Origin: Sternotherus odoratus
Taxonomy: Eukaryota; Chordata; Testudines; Kinosternidae
NCBI GenBank assembly: GCA_032164245.1
Contig: JAVMKO010000009.1
Location: 82,192,712-82,256,711, forward strand
Direction: 5' to 3'
Length of the DNA stretch: 64,000 nucleotides
Under the pieces are notes generated by a model. It had not been told where the DNA came from. It saw only the letters and a list, made by a program, of their open reading frames with translations, and did no database searches. This document shows, one piece after another, positions 1 to 13,500 of the stretch. Every line of letters begins with the position of its first letter. The stretch's first letter is position 1. Both the position numbers and the translations under genes were made by a program.

Positions 1-247
1 TAGCAATTAAACAGATGCTTTAAAAGGTAGCTAGAAAAAACAGAACAAGACACTTTCCTTCCCATCCCACTTTACTACATAGAACCCACAGTGACTGGCT
101 CCAAAATGGTTCAGGGATTCATCCATATAGCTACAGAGAAAGTATGACACAATGGGAAACCCCATAGAGATTAATTTTTTCATAATCTGAACACAAACTA
201 AATAATAATCAATGCACTTCTAATTGCAAAGGTTTTATCAATACTAC
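1..247 (-). other. INTS6L intron 11, 5' part
   Basis: AT-rich sequence after the exon 11 donor. I see no further exon and no recognisable repeat before the window edge. Confidence 0.7.
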
Positions 248-1444
248 CTGGTGGCTGAGTTTTTTAAGGTAACAGATAACACTGTAACTAAGTCCACAAT
301 CTAAATTATCTGATATCAGATTTGGAGCTCCCATCATCCTTAGGGCTTTCTTTAATGGCTATAAGGAAAACAAAATACACAACAGTAAGAGAATAAATCT
401 TAAAAAATTTTTAAAAAAATTTAAAAAAATAAATCATAGGAAACTAGGGCACGTGGTTTAGTGCTCTAGCTTTTTGCTTTTGGAAACTAGAGTTCAAGTC
501 TATTCCAGTAACATGTGTGATGAGTTTGGTGGTCTAGCTAGCTTGCAGTGGGTTTTATGCCACATTACCAGCCCACCATATAATATGGTACCACTGGCAA
601 TTTTCACTCAAAGGCTCAGTACTAGAATAGCCGGGATGATGCAAGTCCACATAGAGGTGCATTGCCCAAGCTACGTACAAAAGCTTATCTTGTCTCCACC
701 CTCGTCTGTCTGGTTGGGCCAGTCCTATTAGTATCACTTTCCTGAGGACTAGGAATTCACACACATTGGTAACTGTAAACAGTAATCTGCACACTCTTTA
801 ATTACAAAGGTAAAGTTTAAAATTAACTTTTTACAAAACAATTCAATTTCAAGTACTTTTCAGACTGGCACAATTTAGTATTAGAGATTTAACATTAATC
901 TTAAAATGTTTACTGTTGCTAGTAGCACAGAACAAGTTTGGGAATTAAATAGGGTGACCAGATGTCCCAATTTTATAGGGACAATCCCAATATTTGGGGC
1001 TTTTTCTTATATTGGTGCCTCTTATCCCCCGCCCCCCCATCCTGATTTTTCACGTTTGCTATCTGGTTAACCTAGAATTTAAATACAGTCAACCCTCGAT
1101 TTAACGGACCTCGATTTAACGGACTTCGGATGCAACGGACAAAATTTCTGAGCAAGTCTGATGCATTCCTGATCCATTTCTGGTGGGCTGGCTGCCGGCC
1201 CCCGGCTGCCACCCAGGTCACAGCAGCGGGCGGGTTGGCTGCCGGCTCCCAGCTGCCGCCCGGGTCACAGCAGCAGGCGGGCTGCGGAGCTGCCGCCCCG
1301 GCCCTGTGGCAGGTGGGCTGCTGCTCTGACAGCTCTTTTTTATTATTATTATTATTATTATTAAATAACGGACTTTTTTATTTAACGGACACCCCCTTGC
1401 CCGAATTAGTCCGTTAAATGGAGGTTTTACTGTAAGTACTATCC

Positions 1445-1527
<83 letters not shown>

Positions 1528-4500
1528 TTTACTAACTAAATGTTCATCTTTAGCGTTCAAAATTTAGGAAAAATGGGACATAAGATTCTAGTTGCCAGCC
1601 ACCAATATTTCTACAAATAAAATATGAAAAATACATACCAATAAATAGTAAGGAGGCATTGTTTTTAAGTAGCTGTCAAAAGCCTGTCGCCACTTCAGAT
1701 TTGGTTTAAGTTTGTGAACCTTAAACAAGTCATCTGCAACAGAGAAAGCAAGATTTGATTACAGAGCCCCAACACTAACTTTTGAACAACACTGCTATGA
1801 GTCAGTTTTCCTGGGGGGCTTCTCCAGGGGGCTTCCTCACAATTGCCCCTAATCTTAGATTCAAAGGGTTTGCATCCCCCATACAAGCTACAATTTTGAT
1901 ACCGGAAACCATGCCTGGTATTATTACAGCAGCCTTACAGTGGATGTTGCCTATATGATCTCACAAGAAAACTAAAATAGGACTGTTTAAGGTCAGGCTT
2001 GATAAAGCCCTGGCTGGAATGATTTAGTTGGGGATTGGTCCTGCTTTAAGCAGGGGGTTGGACTAGATGACCTCCAGAGCTCCCTTCCAACCCTAAGTCT
2101 ATGATTCTACGAACTGGAGGAAGGGAGAGAATATATGCATCACAGCAGCATTATTTTCCTCAGGCCCTTTATTAGAATTCCTCAATAAAAGTAATGATTC
2201 CCCATAACAGACCAAACCAATCCACATTAGCCTTGGCTGTTTCTCATATTTCAAGAAGCTTTCATGCATCTGATCTATACTAAAAGCTCAATCTTGACTT
2301 ATGATAAGCTGAAAGATATGGAATTGTGGCTGCATATCAGAGCAGGAGTAAGGCCTAGGGCACATTTATTTGCTGTACTGCTGGACAGGGTATGATGTGT
2401 AATCTCCAAACATCTGCTATTGAAGGGTATGTAGAGTTCAAAATTCCATATACTGCATTATACATATGCTGCATTATCATTCCCTGACCCACCACTTTAT
2501 CAACTTGTGATTTCAAAATCTCTGCTCAGCAGGTCCACAGAATGCTGGCAGAAAGGAGGCTAGAGTTTGGAGGGGACGGGTAACAGACATCCAGTAGGAG
2601 GTTGGGCAGAGCTACAGGGGACAGGACACATTCAGAAGAAGGTTGTAAGAAGAAAATACATGACAGGGAAAGTGTTTTCTCCTTGCTGAACTTTCAGGAA
2701 GATCTATCTGGAGAGGCAGATTTTACTTGCTCAGTGCTCTGTATAAGTGGAACAGATGTTTCACATATTTTCTATCTTAACTACGGGTATTTTCCAATCT
2801 AGATGAATTCTGTATCTGTATCAAACAAAAAAATACCCCACTACAGCTGCTTCGATTACTCTATTTTCTAGCCTGAAGCAAATGGGGGTGAGAGTTTCCG
2901 AGGAGTTAAAGCTCCCTTTTAATCTGAACACATTTCATAATTGGCAGTATTATCTAATTAGATCTGTGAGAACTTCCTATGCTTGGATATCTGGTTTATT
3001 GCAAATACAACACAATCCTTTTTTGTTATATTGTAAAGAAGCCTGTTAATGTTTATATGTACTTGGTTATTTCATAGTGATATTCTGATGATTGAAATAA
3101 ACTTAACCATATTATTCATTTATATGAACTCAATGTGCTGGTGGAATGCAAGCTAAGAAAACAAGAAATTCTTTCAGTAGTTGCTATCTGCAGTACAGAC
3201 GTCTCTATATATTTTATTGCATATGCATATATACAGCTAAATTAAGGGAGACAAAAAACTGAAAAGCATTCAGGGTCGTGACATCAAAATTGTAGTGACA
3301 TCAGCCACAATAAGACAACATTTTATTTTATTACTGGTTTAGTTCCTTCCTATAAAGGAGGATATTTTAGAATATAAAGTACATGTAGCTTGATGGTGGT
3401 AACAATTCATAAATAGTATGATTAATATTTGCTACATGCCTTGGCTCAACTAGTTAAGGGTATGCATGTTTGCAATCTTGAGAATTTAGATGTTTGGATA
3501 CCCAAGTTGCAAAATGCTGTTCAACAAGATTGTGTGAAATGTAAACAGAACTTTGACACAGACATTTAAGAGTTGCTGGAGAACCTTCATTCTGTTTATA
3601 CTCAGGGCCTCGCAGACAGGGTTGTCAACAGTGCAGAGTGGACAGCTACTGTAACAATTCCTATCCTCCAAATGAAAAAGAAAATGGCCACAAGTTTCAG
3701 GCAGGACATAAGAGTTGGTCTCTATCCTTCCCATCCCTTTGGATTTCAAGGAAGGACAAGGCAGGGTAAATCAGTTACACGAGAAAGTTCCACTATGTGG
3801 GTTAAATTAAATTGTTTTGGCCTTTATCTTAGACCAATTTAAGGCAAGAAGAGTTCCAATATAACTATTTTGCTCACAATTGTGATAAGGGGAGGAGTAA
3901 GCTTTGGGCTGCTAAAACTTCATGACAATTTTGCAACACTGGTGTGAAGTTATCTGAATTTTTATATGCTCCTATTTCAAGCCAGTAGTTACAGCCTTTA
4001 AAATGTACTTTGCCATGGTGCTCGGTCAGGGCAGTATGCCAATCTCTACATAAGAAACTTCACAGCAATTCAGTTATACCATTCCTTTCATAAAAGGATA
4101 CGGTCAGGGACTTAAGGGCTACAATTTAAGATTTATTATCAACAAAAAGATTTTAAGCCAACCCTATTCGTCCTATTTGTTTTAAAGATGTGTCAAATTT
4201 GGCTTCAGCTATTCTCCTGCAGGCAGTGGGCCAGAATCTGCAGAGTGCTAAATATCCTGTTTTCTGAAGTCAGTGAGAGCGGAGAGCACTGAATATTTTA
4301 CAAAAGGGGCTTAGAACCTTAGGATGGGTTCACATGAATTATTCTAGTATTAGCTTTCAAACAAGAGACCCAAGTCTGACTAGGGACTGACTGAAAACAT
4401 AGATTAAACTGACCAGTCGATTTTCTTTACTAGGTTTAGACAAGGTACAATACCCCAAACCAGCAAATGGTGAATCGAAATTAAAGAATTTTAAAATTCT

Positions 4501-7500
4501 GTGTTAGTAACAGATCAGGAAGCTGGTTTACTTTTAACTCAAGAAGGTGGCAAAAAAGTCAACACAGTTTTAATTATACAGTAGGATCCCAGTTATCTGG
4601 GCAGCCTGTGTGACAGCAAGTTTGTTCAGATAACAAAGTTTGCATAATCTGAAAGTTTGCATAATCTGAAGTCAATATAAAAATGTTTTAACAGATTAAT
4701 TAAGGTAAAAGGAAAAAAACACTGCATCCATTATTACTGTGTTACTTTCTGTTCAATTACACCCCTGAAAATGTGACTTTGTTCCCCTCTAGTGACTAAT
4801 CTCTATGCAGACATTTATGACCCTTCTATGGTCTTCGAGCTAATGGACACGATCGTTTAGTTTATACCATATAGGCTCATGATTGTACATTAAAGATCAT
4901 GGCATGCACGTCCTCAAAGACAGTCCAGTCAAGGGAACTGTTATGTAAGTATAAAATAATCCATCATAGAGGTACTCCCTATTCCCACTAATATAAAAGC
5001 AGTATTTGACTCGGTGATACTATGCCAGAACAGTTCATTTAGCTCACGGGGGGAGAAAAGGGCATCTTTTGGATTCTCGAATATAAAATCACCTCTTGCA
5101 ATCTCTCAAGAAGTTGGTGGGAGCATCATATGAACTGGTCCCACAAGTCACAGGCTCTCCACAGAAACCCTACACTTTACAAACCACTCAGTTTCGAGTG
5201 CGTATAAGCACCAAGAAGGGCATTGAACTGATTTCCTTCTGGCGTGTTTTTATTATCTTCTATTTCTCCATCACCTCCAATGACTCTTCAGAATATCCAT
5301 AGCCCTGTTCTCTCATCAAAGCTCGCCCTTCACGATAGTGCCTCAGTGACTAGGATCAGTAATGAAAGAGTTTTAAATTGCTCAGCCAAGATAACACTCT
5401 AGATTTCATCAATATCCTGGATATTTGCTGTTTTCCAATTTTAAATCCCTGGCTTCATTTATGCTTTATGGCTTTGTCTTTTCAATTAGCCTGTTCATCT
5501 GCAGACATGGGATGAGATCTGGAAGTGCAATGGCCTTGATTGTTCCATTTCAGTGGTGTTGTTTTTTTGTTAGAAGACGACATTTGGAAATTGGTGTAAG
5601 AAATTACCAAGAGAAACAGTTCCTAAGCATACGTCAGTCATAGGATTAAAGTTCTGATCTATCAGAAAACATGACAATTCCATCCCTGGGCCCAATACAT
5701 GTAATATCATGGTACTCCAGAGACCTATCCAGGAACAGATCTACCTTCAGAGGCAGATTTTTGTATTTTACTGTCAGGAGAAAAAACAGACAAGGATTGT
5801 GCTTGTTATTCTGGTATTCTTATGGTCTTCAGAATGGACAGCTTGCCACATTAAAACATTAGGATTCTCTGGCATTCAGAACAAGCAGAAGCGAGTATGT
5901 GTGCGCCAGATGCTCACTCTTCGGCTTTGTAAGAGCAAGGGCATCCTTTTCTGAACGACAGGCCAGAGTTTTGTCAGCCAGACACCAATACTAGTAACTT
6001 GCTCAGATCAGATTGTCACTCTGGACTGTTTGGCTCCACTCTCCCATGAATGCCACACCTAGAAACTGCATCCACTGGTTCCCTGCAAAGCTTCAGATTC
6101 CTGAGTTCAAGTCTTAAAATTGAGACCAACATCCCTTGCTATGAATAAGCCCCTAGACTGCCTATCGTCGGGTGCCACTGAAGCATGCACACTCTTTAAG
6201 ATGGGGCCAGATACAGAATCCACATTTCTGCTCCTGAGGAAGCAAAACAAGATAAGTTGTCAAGTCTCTAACTTTGGTACGATTTTACTTCTTCTAGTCA
6301 CTGGTCCCAGCAATTCACTTCACCAACTTGGCAAAAATCTTCCATTTTCTTCATCATTTTTAACACCGGTATTCATGGGCTTCCTTGTGCCATACTTGCT
6401 TTGCCTCATTTTCAGGCCTGCCCGCTCAGTTCCAGGGGGTCAAATTAAAACCTTCCCTTACCCAACAATAGAACAGTGTGAATACACAAATGCAAGAAAG
6501 GATGGTTTTGTAAGCAACTAGCAACACTTCTAACACACAAGATCTTGAAAACTTCTTGACAGACAAGGGGGCCAATAAGTTAGATAAGGTGGTTCAGATA
6601 AAGTTTGTCTTCTTGAACTGTACGATTTTCCCTCACAATCAGGGAAAAAAGGGGAGGCGGAAAGTTTATCTGCATTCCACCCTGAGCATCAATGTCTGTC
6701 TTATTCCCCAGATGCAGAGCTTGCTGTTTTTTTAACTACATAAAACCCACATATCAAAGATGTCAAGTATCTTTACACGTGTCTTTGGAAAGATTTAAGA
6801 GTGTACTGTCAATTGGTAAGTACTTGGCAATTTCTTCCACTAATCTGAAGATATCAATTCAGCAAAAAGACCTTTATTTTAGGTTCATGCAGAACGGTCA
6901 CTGAACCTAAATTCGCCAAGCCATGGATGGAAGTGTTCAAAACAGTGATAAGAATCAGCTCAAGATATATGCACTGGATGTGTCATCACTGTACCTCCAT
7001 GGTAAACATCCTCTTTACGACTCATGCATTTGAAAAGCCCCACCCTGTCATTTAAACAGCACTGTGCAGTTTAATTTTACAAACAAGGTACCCAACGTGC
7101 TTGATGTAGTGAGCAGCGGAACAGCACTGCATGTGTTGAGAGGAACCTCTCATTACTGTTTTCTACACATAATGGAAAGACTTTTTGCCTCTCAAAATCG
7201 GGTGGGGGATGAAGTGGCAGATCAAAATGACTACGCCAAATTTATTTGTATCCACTGATGGCCTCTGCTGGACTATCAGATCTGCAATAAAGTGGCAGTT
7301 CATCTGATTTGGTAGCAACCAGCTCTCAGAAAGTGGGCGCTTTTAGACTGAATTCCAAGTCCTGGGTGCTGGAATCATTATCAGGCTGACATACAAGCCA
7401 TGAGTTAATGTTTTCAACTAAGAGAAGTGCTGATTTTCTGGTGGGTTATGATGAGGTGATAAAGTGTATTAGGAATATAAACAAACATTCTTGCACCTTT

Positions 7501-10500
7501 TTCTTGCCAGAATAATGTATGTGACTGTTCCACATAATACGAGAAATAACGTTTTAAGGTTCAAGGTTATTTCCTTATCCTACATCTTCACGTTATTTTG
7601 TATAATTTTTAAAACATGCTGGCTCTATAAATAAAAGAAACAATAACACCTGGGAAGCAATTCCCTCTGCCATTAGCATTTTGCCATGGGAACCAAAGTA
7701 TTTACACTATAGCTATTACAGGCCTATTCATGCACCACATCTCTCGTATCATCTCGCTTGTGGAAAGCAAGCTCCTCATGAAAATGAAACATCTGGTCCT
7801 CGAGGGGAAATGCTGGCTGCTTCGTTGCTCTAGACCTGCTTGCTGGTTGCTACTCTAAATTGCGGTAGTTGAGTTCTCTCTCCCCAACACCCCTGAAAAG
7901 TCCTGCACCTGACCTTCCAGCCAAAAGTAGGATGCCACAAGAGCAACTGCAAAAAAAATGGAGATACCACATCCTACATGAGGGAAAAGAATGGAGGTTG
8001 AAGCTTACTCCAGGTTAAGGAAGAGGCTACGTGTCTAGGAGGTGAACAGCATCAAACATGCACTGGAAGCAGGTAGCTCTCCTCCTCTGCTGGAGAGAAA
8101 AAAAAAGGGAGAGGGGGTATGAAAATCCTCTCCTCCCAAATTATATTTAAGAGTTTGCAACATTCTATACTCTCTGATCTCCATTATTTTAACCGATCAA
8201 TTTAGGCAGCACATTAGCCATTCTTATTTTTATGCCGTTAAACTGTACGATGTACTGTATTACCTACCTAGCAGAGGAAGTAAAGCAGGATAGTTGTAAG
8301 GCATCACAAAGAGGTTTACACAGGTTAAAGTAGTGCTTGCTTTTAAATAGCCAAATGGATGTCCAAGTTCACTGTATTTTCCACTGTTACTCACAAATAC
8401 CTGATAAAGAACATAAGAGACATTGTTATATTTAAAACAAAATATTCTACAAGGTTGCACATGTATCAGAAGAAGTGTAATCTGATTTTTGACTCTTTTT
8501 AAACGAGAAAATTACAGATGCTCCCCGAGTTCCGAAACGCTTGTGTAACTTGGATTTTGCGTAAGTCGGAGATGTATCTCTGACTATTACGCCAAAAAAA
8601 CCACACTTGCTATTTCTAGCTTACGGAACTTTTTCCATAAGCTCGAAATTGCGTAACTCGGGGAGAGTCTATATAGAAAATTGCTGAGTTTGATTTTATC
8701 TGTGCACATACAACTGGACATGCACTTAAGACTTGTAAATTACATACATCAGAGATGCAAAGATACTTCGTTATTTAGTCCTTCCTGTCAGGGTGGGATT
8801 GCTCTCCAGAGCAAATTTTCTAGTGATTTGTCGACACTATATTTAATGGCTCTCAAGGGAAGCGATGGATGCTCCATTGCTTGACACTGTTTAACAAGCG
8901 ATACCTGATCTCTGTTGCAGGTAGATTTTTCTAATAATTTGATTTATAAAGTAATCTCTGTAAAACACATGCACAATTGATAACAAGCCTGATTTTTCAT
9001 TTTCGATACATTGACACAAACTCTCAAACTCAAGGAGATATTGACAATTTGTAAATATGCAAGTTAAACACAGCATTAATCCTCTGAAGACTGATTATTA
9101 AGATATGCACTTCTCTTAAATTTGGAGGATGCCAATATTCTAGAGGTTAAACTTGTAACGATGGAGTGGAGTATTAAGTTTGAGAAACAGTCACTATTTG
9201 GCAGCTAAGAAATTTGTGGCAATATACAGAAGTACAAGGAAGTCCAATTTAGAATGTACTATTTACTCTACAGGGACATAGTCAATTAAAATCTTTTTTT
9301 CTGCAATTATTTGTCTACTAATGTTACAAGATACACCTAAGATTGTTGTAAAAGAAAAAACATTCCACTATTTTTCTAGGATTTTTAATTTTTTGTGCAT
9401 TTGACAGCACTTGATTTGTTAAATAGTTTCCACTGTAATTAGTCAATTTCCCTTGTCTGAATGGGTCTTTCATGCAACTGGGACAAGAAAAGCCGTTTAT
9501 TTAAACCAGAGAGATTCATTCACAAAATTTGTCAGGGGGACTGAAGGTCAGATGAGATATCCAAGTGTGCTTTAAAGCCATTATTTGGAATTCACTGGAC
9601 TATAAATAGACTGCATTCCCTCCATTTTTTTCTAAGCAACAGTGTGATTTGTTTTACTATTGGTTACACTTACAAATAAATGGTAAAAGTAATTTGGAAG
9701 TTAGAGAGATTTTAACATCTCTCTGCACTTCCATGCTGTTTCTGGATTCTTTCTAGGTAATGAAATGGTCCCAAATTAACATAGTACCTCACTTATATTA
9801 AATGAATTAATCTTCACAACATATCCCTGTGAAGGAGGAGAACCCCATTTACAGCGGGGGAACTAAGGCTCCGAGGAATTATGGGCTGGTCTACATTACA
9901 GGGCTATAGTGGCATAGCTACAGCACCACAACAATGCCAGAATAACCCTGTAGTACAGATGGAGCCTACACGGACACACAACAGTGGCTAAGCATTCATC
10001 CATGGATTTAACTGCATCAACACTGAAAGTGAAGTCAGCATAGCTACAACACAACACACAAGGTGTGGATTTTCCACAACCCTGAGCCCCACAGCTATAT
10101 CATCCTAAATTCTAAGGCATGATGTACATCAGTGTTTAACTTTTTTGATACCAGGGACCAGCTTGCTGCCTGCCTGAACTGTGTCAGGGATCGCAGGGAC
10201 CAGCGCCGGTCCACCAAACTGGCCATTGACAAACACTGATCTGCACTAAGAGCTTATGTTGGTATAATTCTGTGGCTCAGGGGCGTGGAAAATCCAACTG
10301 CATTTCAGGGAGCCAGAGCCCCACTCTGAGGGGAACGGCTCTCCCATTGGCGTAGGCAGCCTCTTCACCAAGTGGCACAGCTGCACCCATCCACTTGTGC
10401 CGCTGCAGCACTGCAGGTGTGGACAAGCCTTAAATGTAGACCAGGCCTAAGTGACTTGATCCACACCATATAGAAGAAGCCTGTGGCAATGCCAGAAATA

Positions 10501-13500
10501 GCACCAAGGCCTCCACAGGACCAATCCAGTGCATTAAGCATGAGGTCTGAATGGGATGGGAGAAATTAAAACCACTACTTACCACACAGTACATTAGAAC
10601 TGATGTCACTAAAATAACATCTAAGAGTTCTAATAGAAATCATTTTTTTCTTTTCCAACACACAAATGACAAGTTGCTAAGTGTGGAACCTAGGGGACAC
10701 ATTTGCCACTGAAATGCTAGGACTTTGAAACAGAACTAAATACACTGATGAAGCCTGTAGTCGCATCACCTCTCCAATGGCTTGAAAACTGAGGCTATTG
10801 GCATCTCTACATATTTCCTCAACTCAGCAGAACAGTGTAGCATCAGACATACCTCTTGCCTTGTGGGTTTACCCAGATTAACATAGCACTGCCTGGGGAT
10901 TCCTATTAACTTTATAATCATTAAATAAAGGCAAATACCTGCCAGCAGGCATGGGGAGACTTTCGTTCCAAGATGTACTGCGTTAAGGGCGAAGGTTCAA
11001 GTTCGTATTTGTCAAAAGGAAGCTTGTCTATTACCATTGGCTCACAATCTACACAGGAGAACCTCACAACAGGATGAGCTGTGCGTGGCGGCTAAGAGGA
11101 GGAAGAAAACATTCATGGCTTAGAGTCCACCAACTGCCCGATGTTAAAGATAATCAGGTTTATCCTTTAATGCTAGTAGCAGCCACCCAGAATTTTGCTT
11201 ATTTTGCTTTTTATTTAATACAGCTCCAATCTAAAGCAATATTTCAAGCGTGCTCCACTTTTGATACTATGTTCTTTTAAATAAAGCAAATCAAGCTGTA
11301 TTACTTAACACAGATTAATAAAATCATTTAGTAAACAAACAGTTAACATGCAGTAATGCAATTCCTCCCATACACACCCTTTATTCCTCACTAGCCTTCA
11401 GCACTTAAAAAAAACAAACAAGTTAATCATCAAGTTTTGACAACAGCAGAAGGTTAAGTTCATACCATGTGATCCAGATGAATAAAGATAATGGACTACT
11501 GACTAAAACATTCACAAGTTACTGAACAACTTTGGCACACAATTCCCTCCTAACCCCACAAGGGGAGGAAATGTTGTTAATATTAAAAAAAATTAAATAT
11601 TTCAAGTCCTAAATCCCAGTCAGTCTACAACGTGCAGAAATACATGATTTAAATAAAACCTGAACTCTTTCTCTCAAGCCTACTGTTCACAGAAATCCGT
11701 GTTTGAGAGCTATCCACTTGGCCAATACGATTGCTCAAAATGTTCCCTATTGAGTGATTTCTCCCCCTCCAAAAAACTAGCACCTTGAGCAAATAGCACA
11801 AGTGCAGAAACAGAACATGCCCACTTAGAAGTGGTATATCTATGAAAAAAAGGCTACTAGCCAATAACCAACAAAAATGACTGAATGTTTCAGAAAAGAG
11901 CAAGCACATGCTGCATGTTTCCACGATTATCTAGAGGATGCAATTATTTGCTTCCTTCCCAGCCCAACTTTCCCTGCTAGGAAAAGAAGAATCATATACA
12001 CAGAGTGCTGCTACGTACCAGGAAGAGCGATTCCACATAAAAGATCAAAAGTCCACTACATCTTCTAACCTCCCTTGTTGAGATAGTTTAAGACTCCATG
12101 GCTCTATTTTCTAGCCCCATTTTTTTTTAAATGCTTTAAATAATTTAGTTCAAAGCATAATCTTGACTCAATATTTTGAGAACTTCATTTTCACTGTCAC
12201 AAAATGTAAAGATATTGAATTGAAACCTGCTTAATGCAATACTTAAAAATGATTAAAATGACTAGTTTACTGAACGAAACATTTATTGTAACAAACTTTT
12301 CAGATCCAGAAGTGATTTGGGATGCAATTTCTAGATTTGTCTTCACAATCAGCGTCATGGATCGTCAATTCATTTTGTAGTGAAAGCCAGACCATAAGCA
12401 AGCCTGGGGTAAGAGACTAATGTACTGTTCATTTAAGAGCTCTCTATCAGAACAGGAGGAGATGTGGAATCCTTTTCTTTAGTTCATTTTACTTACCAGA
12501 GTTGGTGAATTCTGATCAGGCCAAAATGACTCTGGAATTGGCCAATGCCCAACAGGAACACCAGTTTTAGGGTTAGGTCGTACATAAATGAGTTTATGAC
12601 AACTATGCCACGGTTGAGAAGCAAATGAATTGATGGGCCTGGATGAATCAACAAGTCCATCTAAAATTTAAACAAAGCAAAAAAAAATAAAATGAAAAAT
12701 AAAAAGCTACATGGCACGCATTTGTTCCCCAGGAAGTTCTCTTATTAACAACCAATGCCCCATTCCATTCGTTTCAAAGACACCAATGTGTGTCTTAACA
12801 TTAAGGCTCAACACTTACATCAGCGTGTAAAATGACATAATTAAGTCACTTTAAGAACATGTTTTCCCACATTATACAGTCCTGCTCCAGCTACACGGCA
12901 ACTCAAGTAATTGTAGCACTGCTTGCTCAGCGTGCTACACAAAATGAAGTTGGTTTAGACTCAGTATTAAGTACTAGCTTTAAAAAAAATGGTACAGTAT
13001 ACAAATCTAGAATCTCTAACACGGCCCTGGCAACAAAAACGGATCACTGAAACTGACACAGTGTACAGGAAATAGTGTTAGGATTAGTTGAAATTAAATG
13101 GGAAAACTTCTCCAGGGAAAGATGAAATTTTTAGAGGTGTGAAATGTATCCCATGGCAATAGATTCAGTCTTAATTTTCAGCAGTCTGTTAAGTTCCTAA
13201 CGCCTTATTAGTAAGTCATTTCACTCCTCTCCTCCTACACAGAAAATGCAAGTTTAAGGGTTTTGCATCAGTTAGCGCATTATGTCATATTACCTCATGT
13301 ACATTCCCCCATATATATTTTTTAAACGGAAACTGTTCAAATAAGATCAGATTATTTCACAAAACCTAGATGTGGTTTTGGAACATGGCTCGACAATATA
13401 CAGATGCATAGCTAAGTGTCGGTCTAGTTTCCAGCATTTGTTACAGGTAACGCTTCTGATTTGCTTTGCTTCAGAAATGGTTAACTGATATTACAGAACA

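Larger units (their letters stand above)
359..1638 (-). other. INTS6L intron 10 with two MITEs and a microsatellite
   Basis: Holds the repeats at 951-1073 and 1086-1432 and the dinucleotide array at 1446-1525. A tRNA-SINE-like stretch around 445-520 (GTGGTTTAGTGC followed about 45 bp later by GAGTTCAAGTC, resembling A and B boxes) is too weak to name. The rest shows no gene. Confidence 0.7.
1734..8267 (-). other. INTS6L intron 9
   Basis: A 6.5 kb AT-rich intron. It contains a CR1 end near 1990-2111 and a Tigger-like fragment near 4578-4676. The stretch 4850-6530 has fewer AT runs and several medium-length open stretches on both strands, but no conserved domain I recognise. 7330-8267 shows nothing definable. 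Confidence 0.7.
8401..10938 (-). other. INTS6L intron 8
   Basis: Contains a TA-flanked MITE (8515-8671), a MIR-like fragment (about 9790-9878) and a large MITE with a smaller one inside it (9892-10451). The remainder shows no gene. Confidence 0.7.

Noticed and set aside
445..520. tRNA gene or tRNA-derived SINE
   Set aside because: A- and B-box-like words are present, but no cloverleaf can be formed and flanking SINE sequence is not recognisable.
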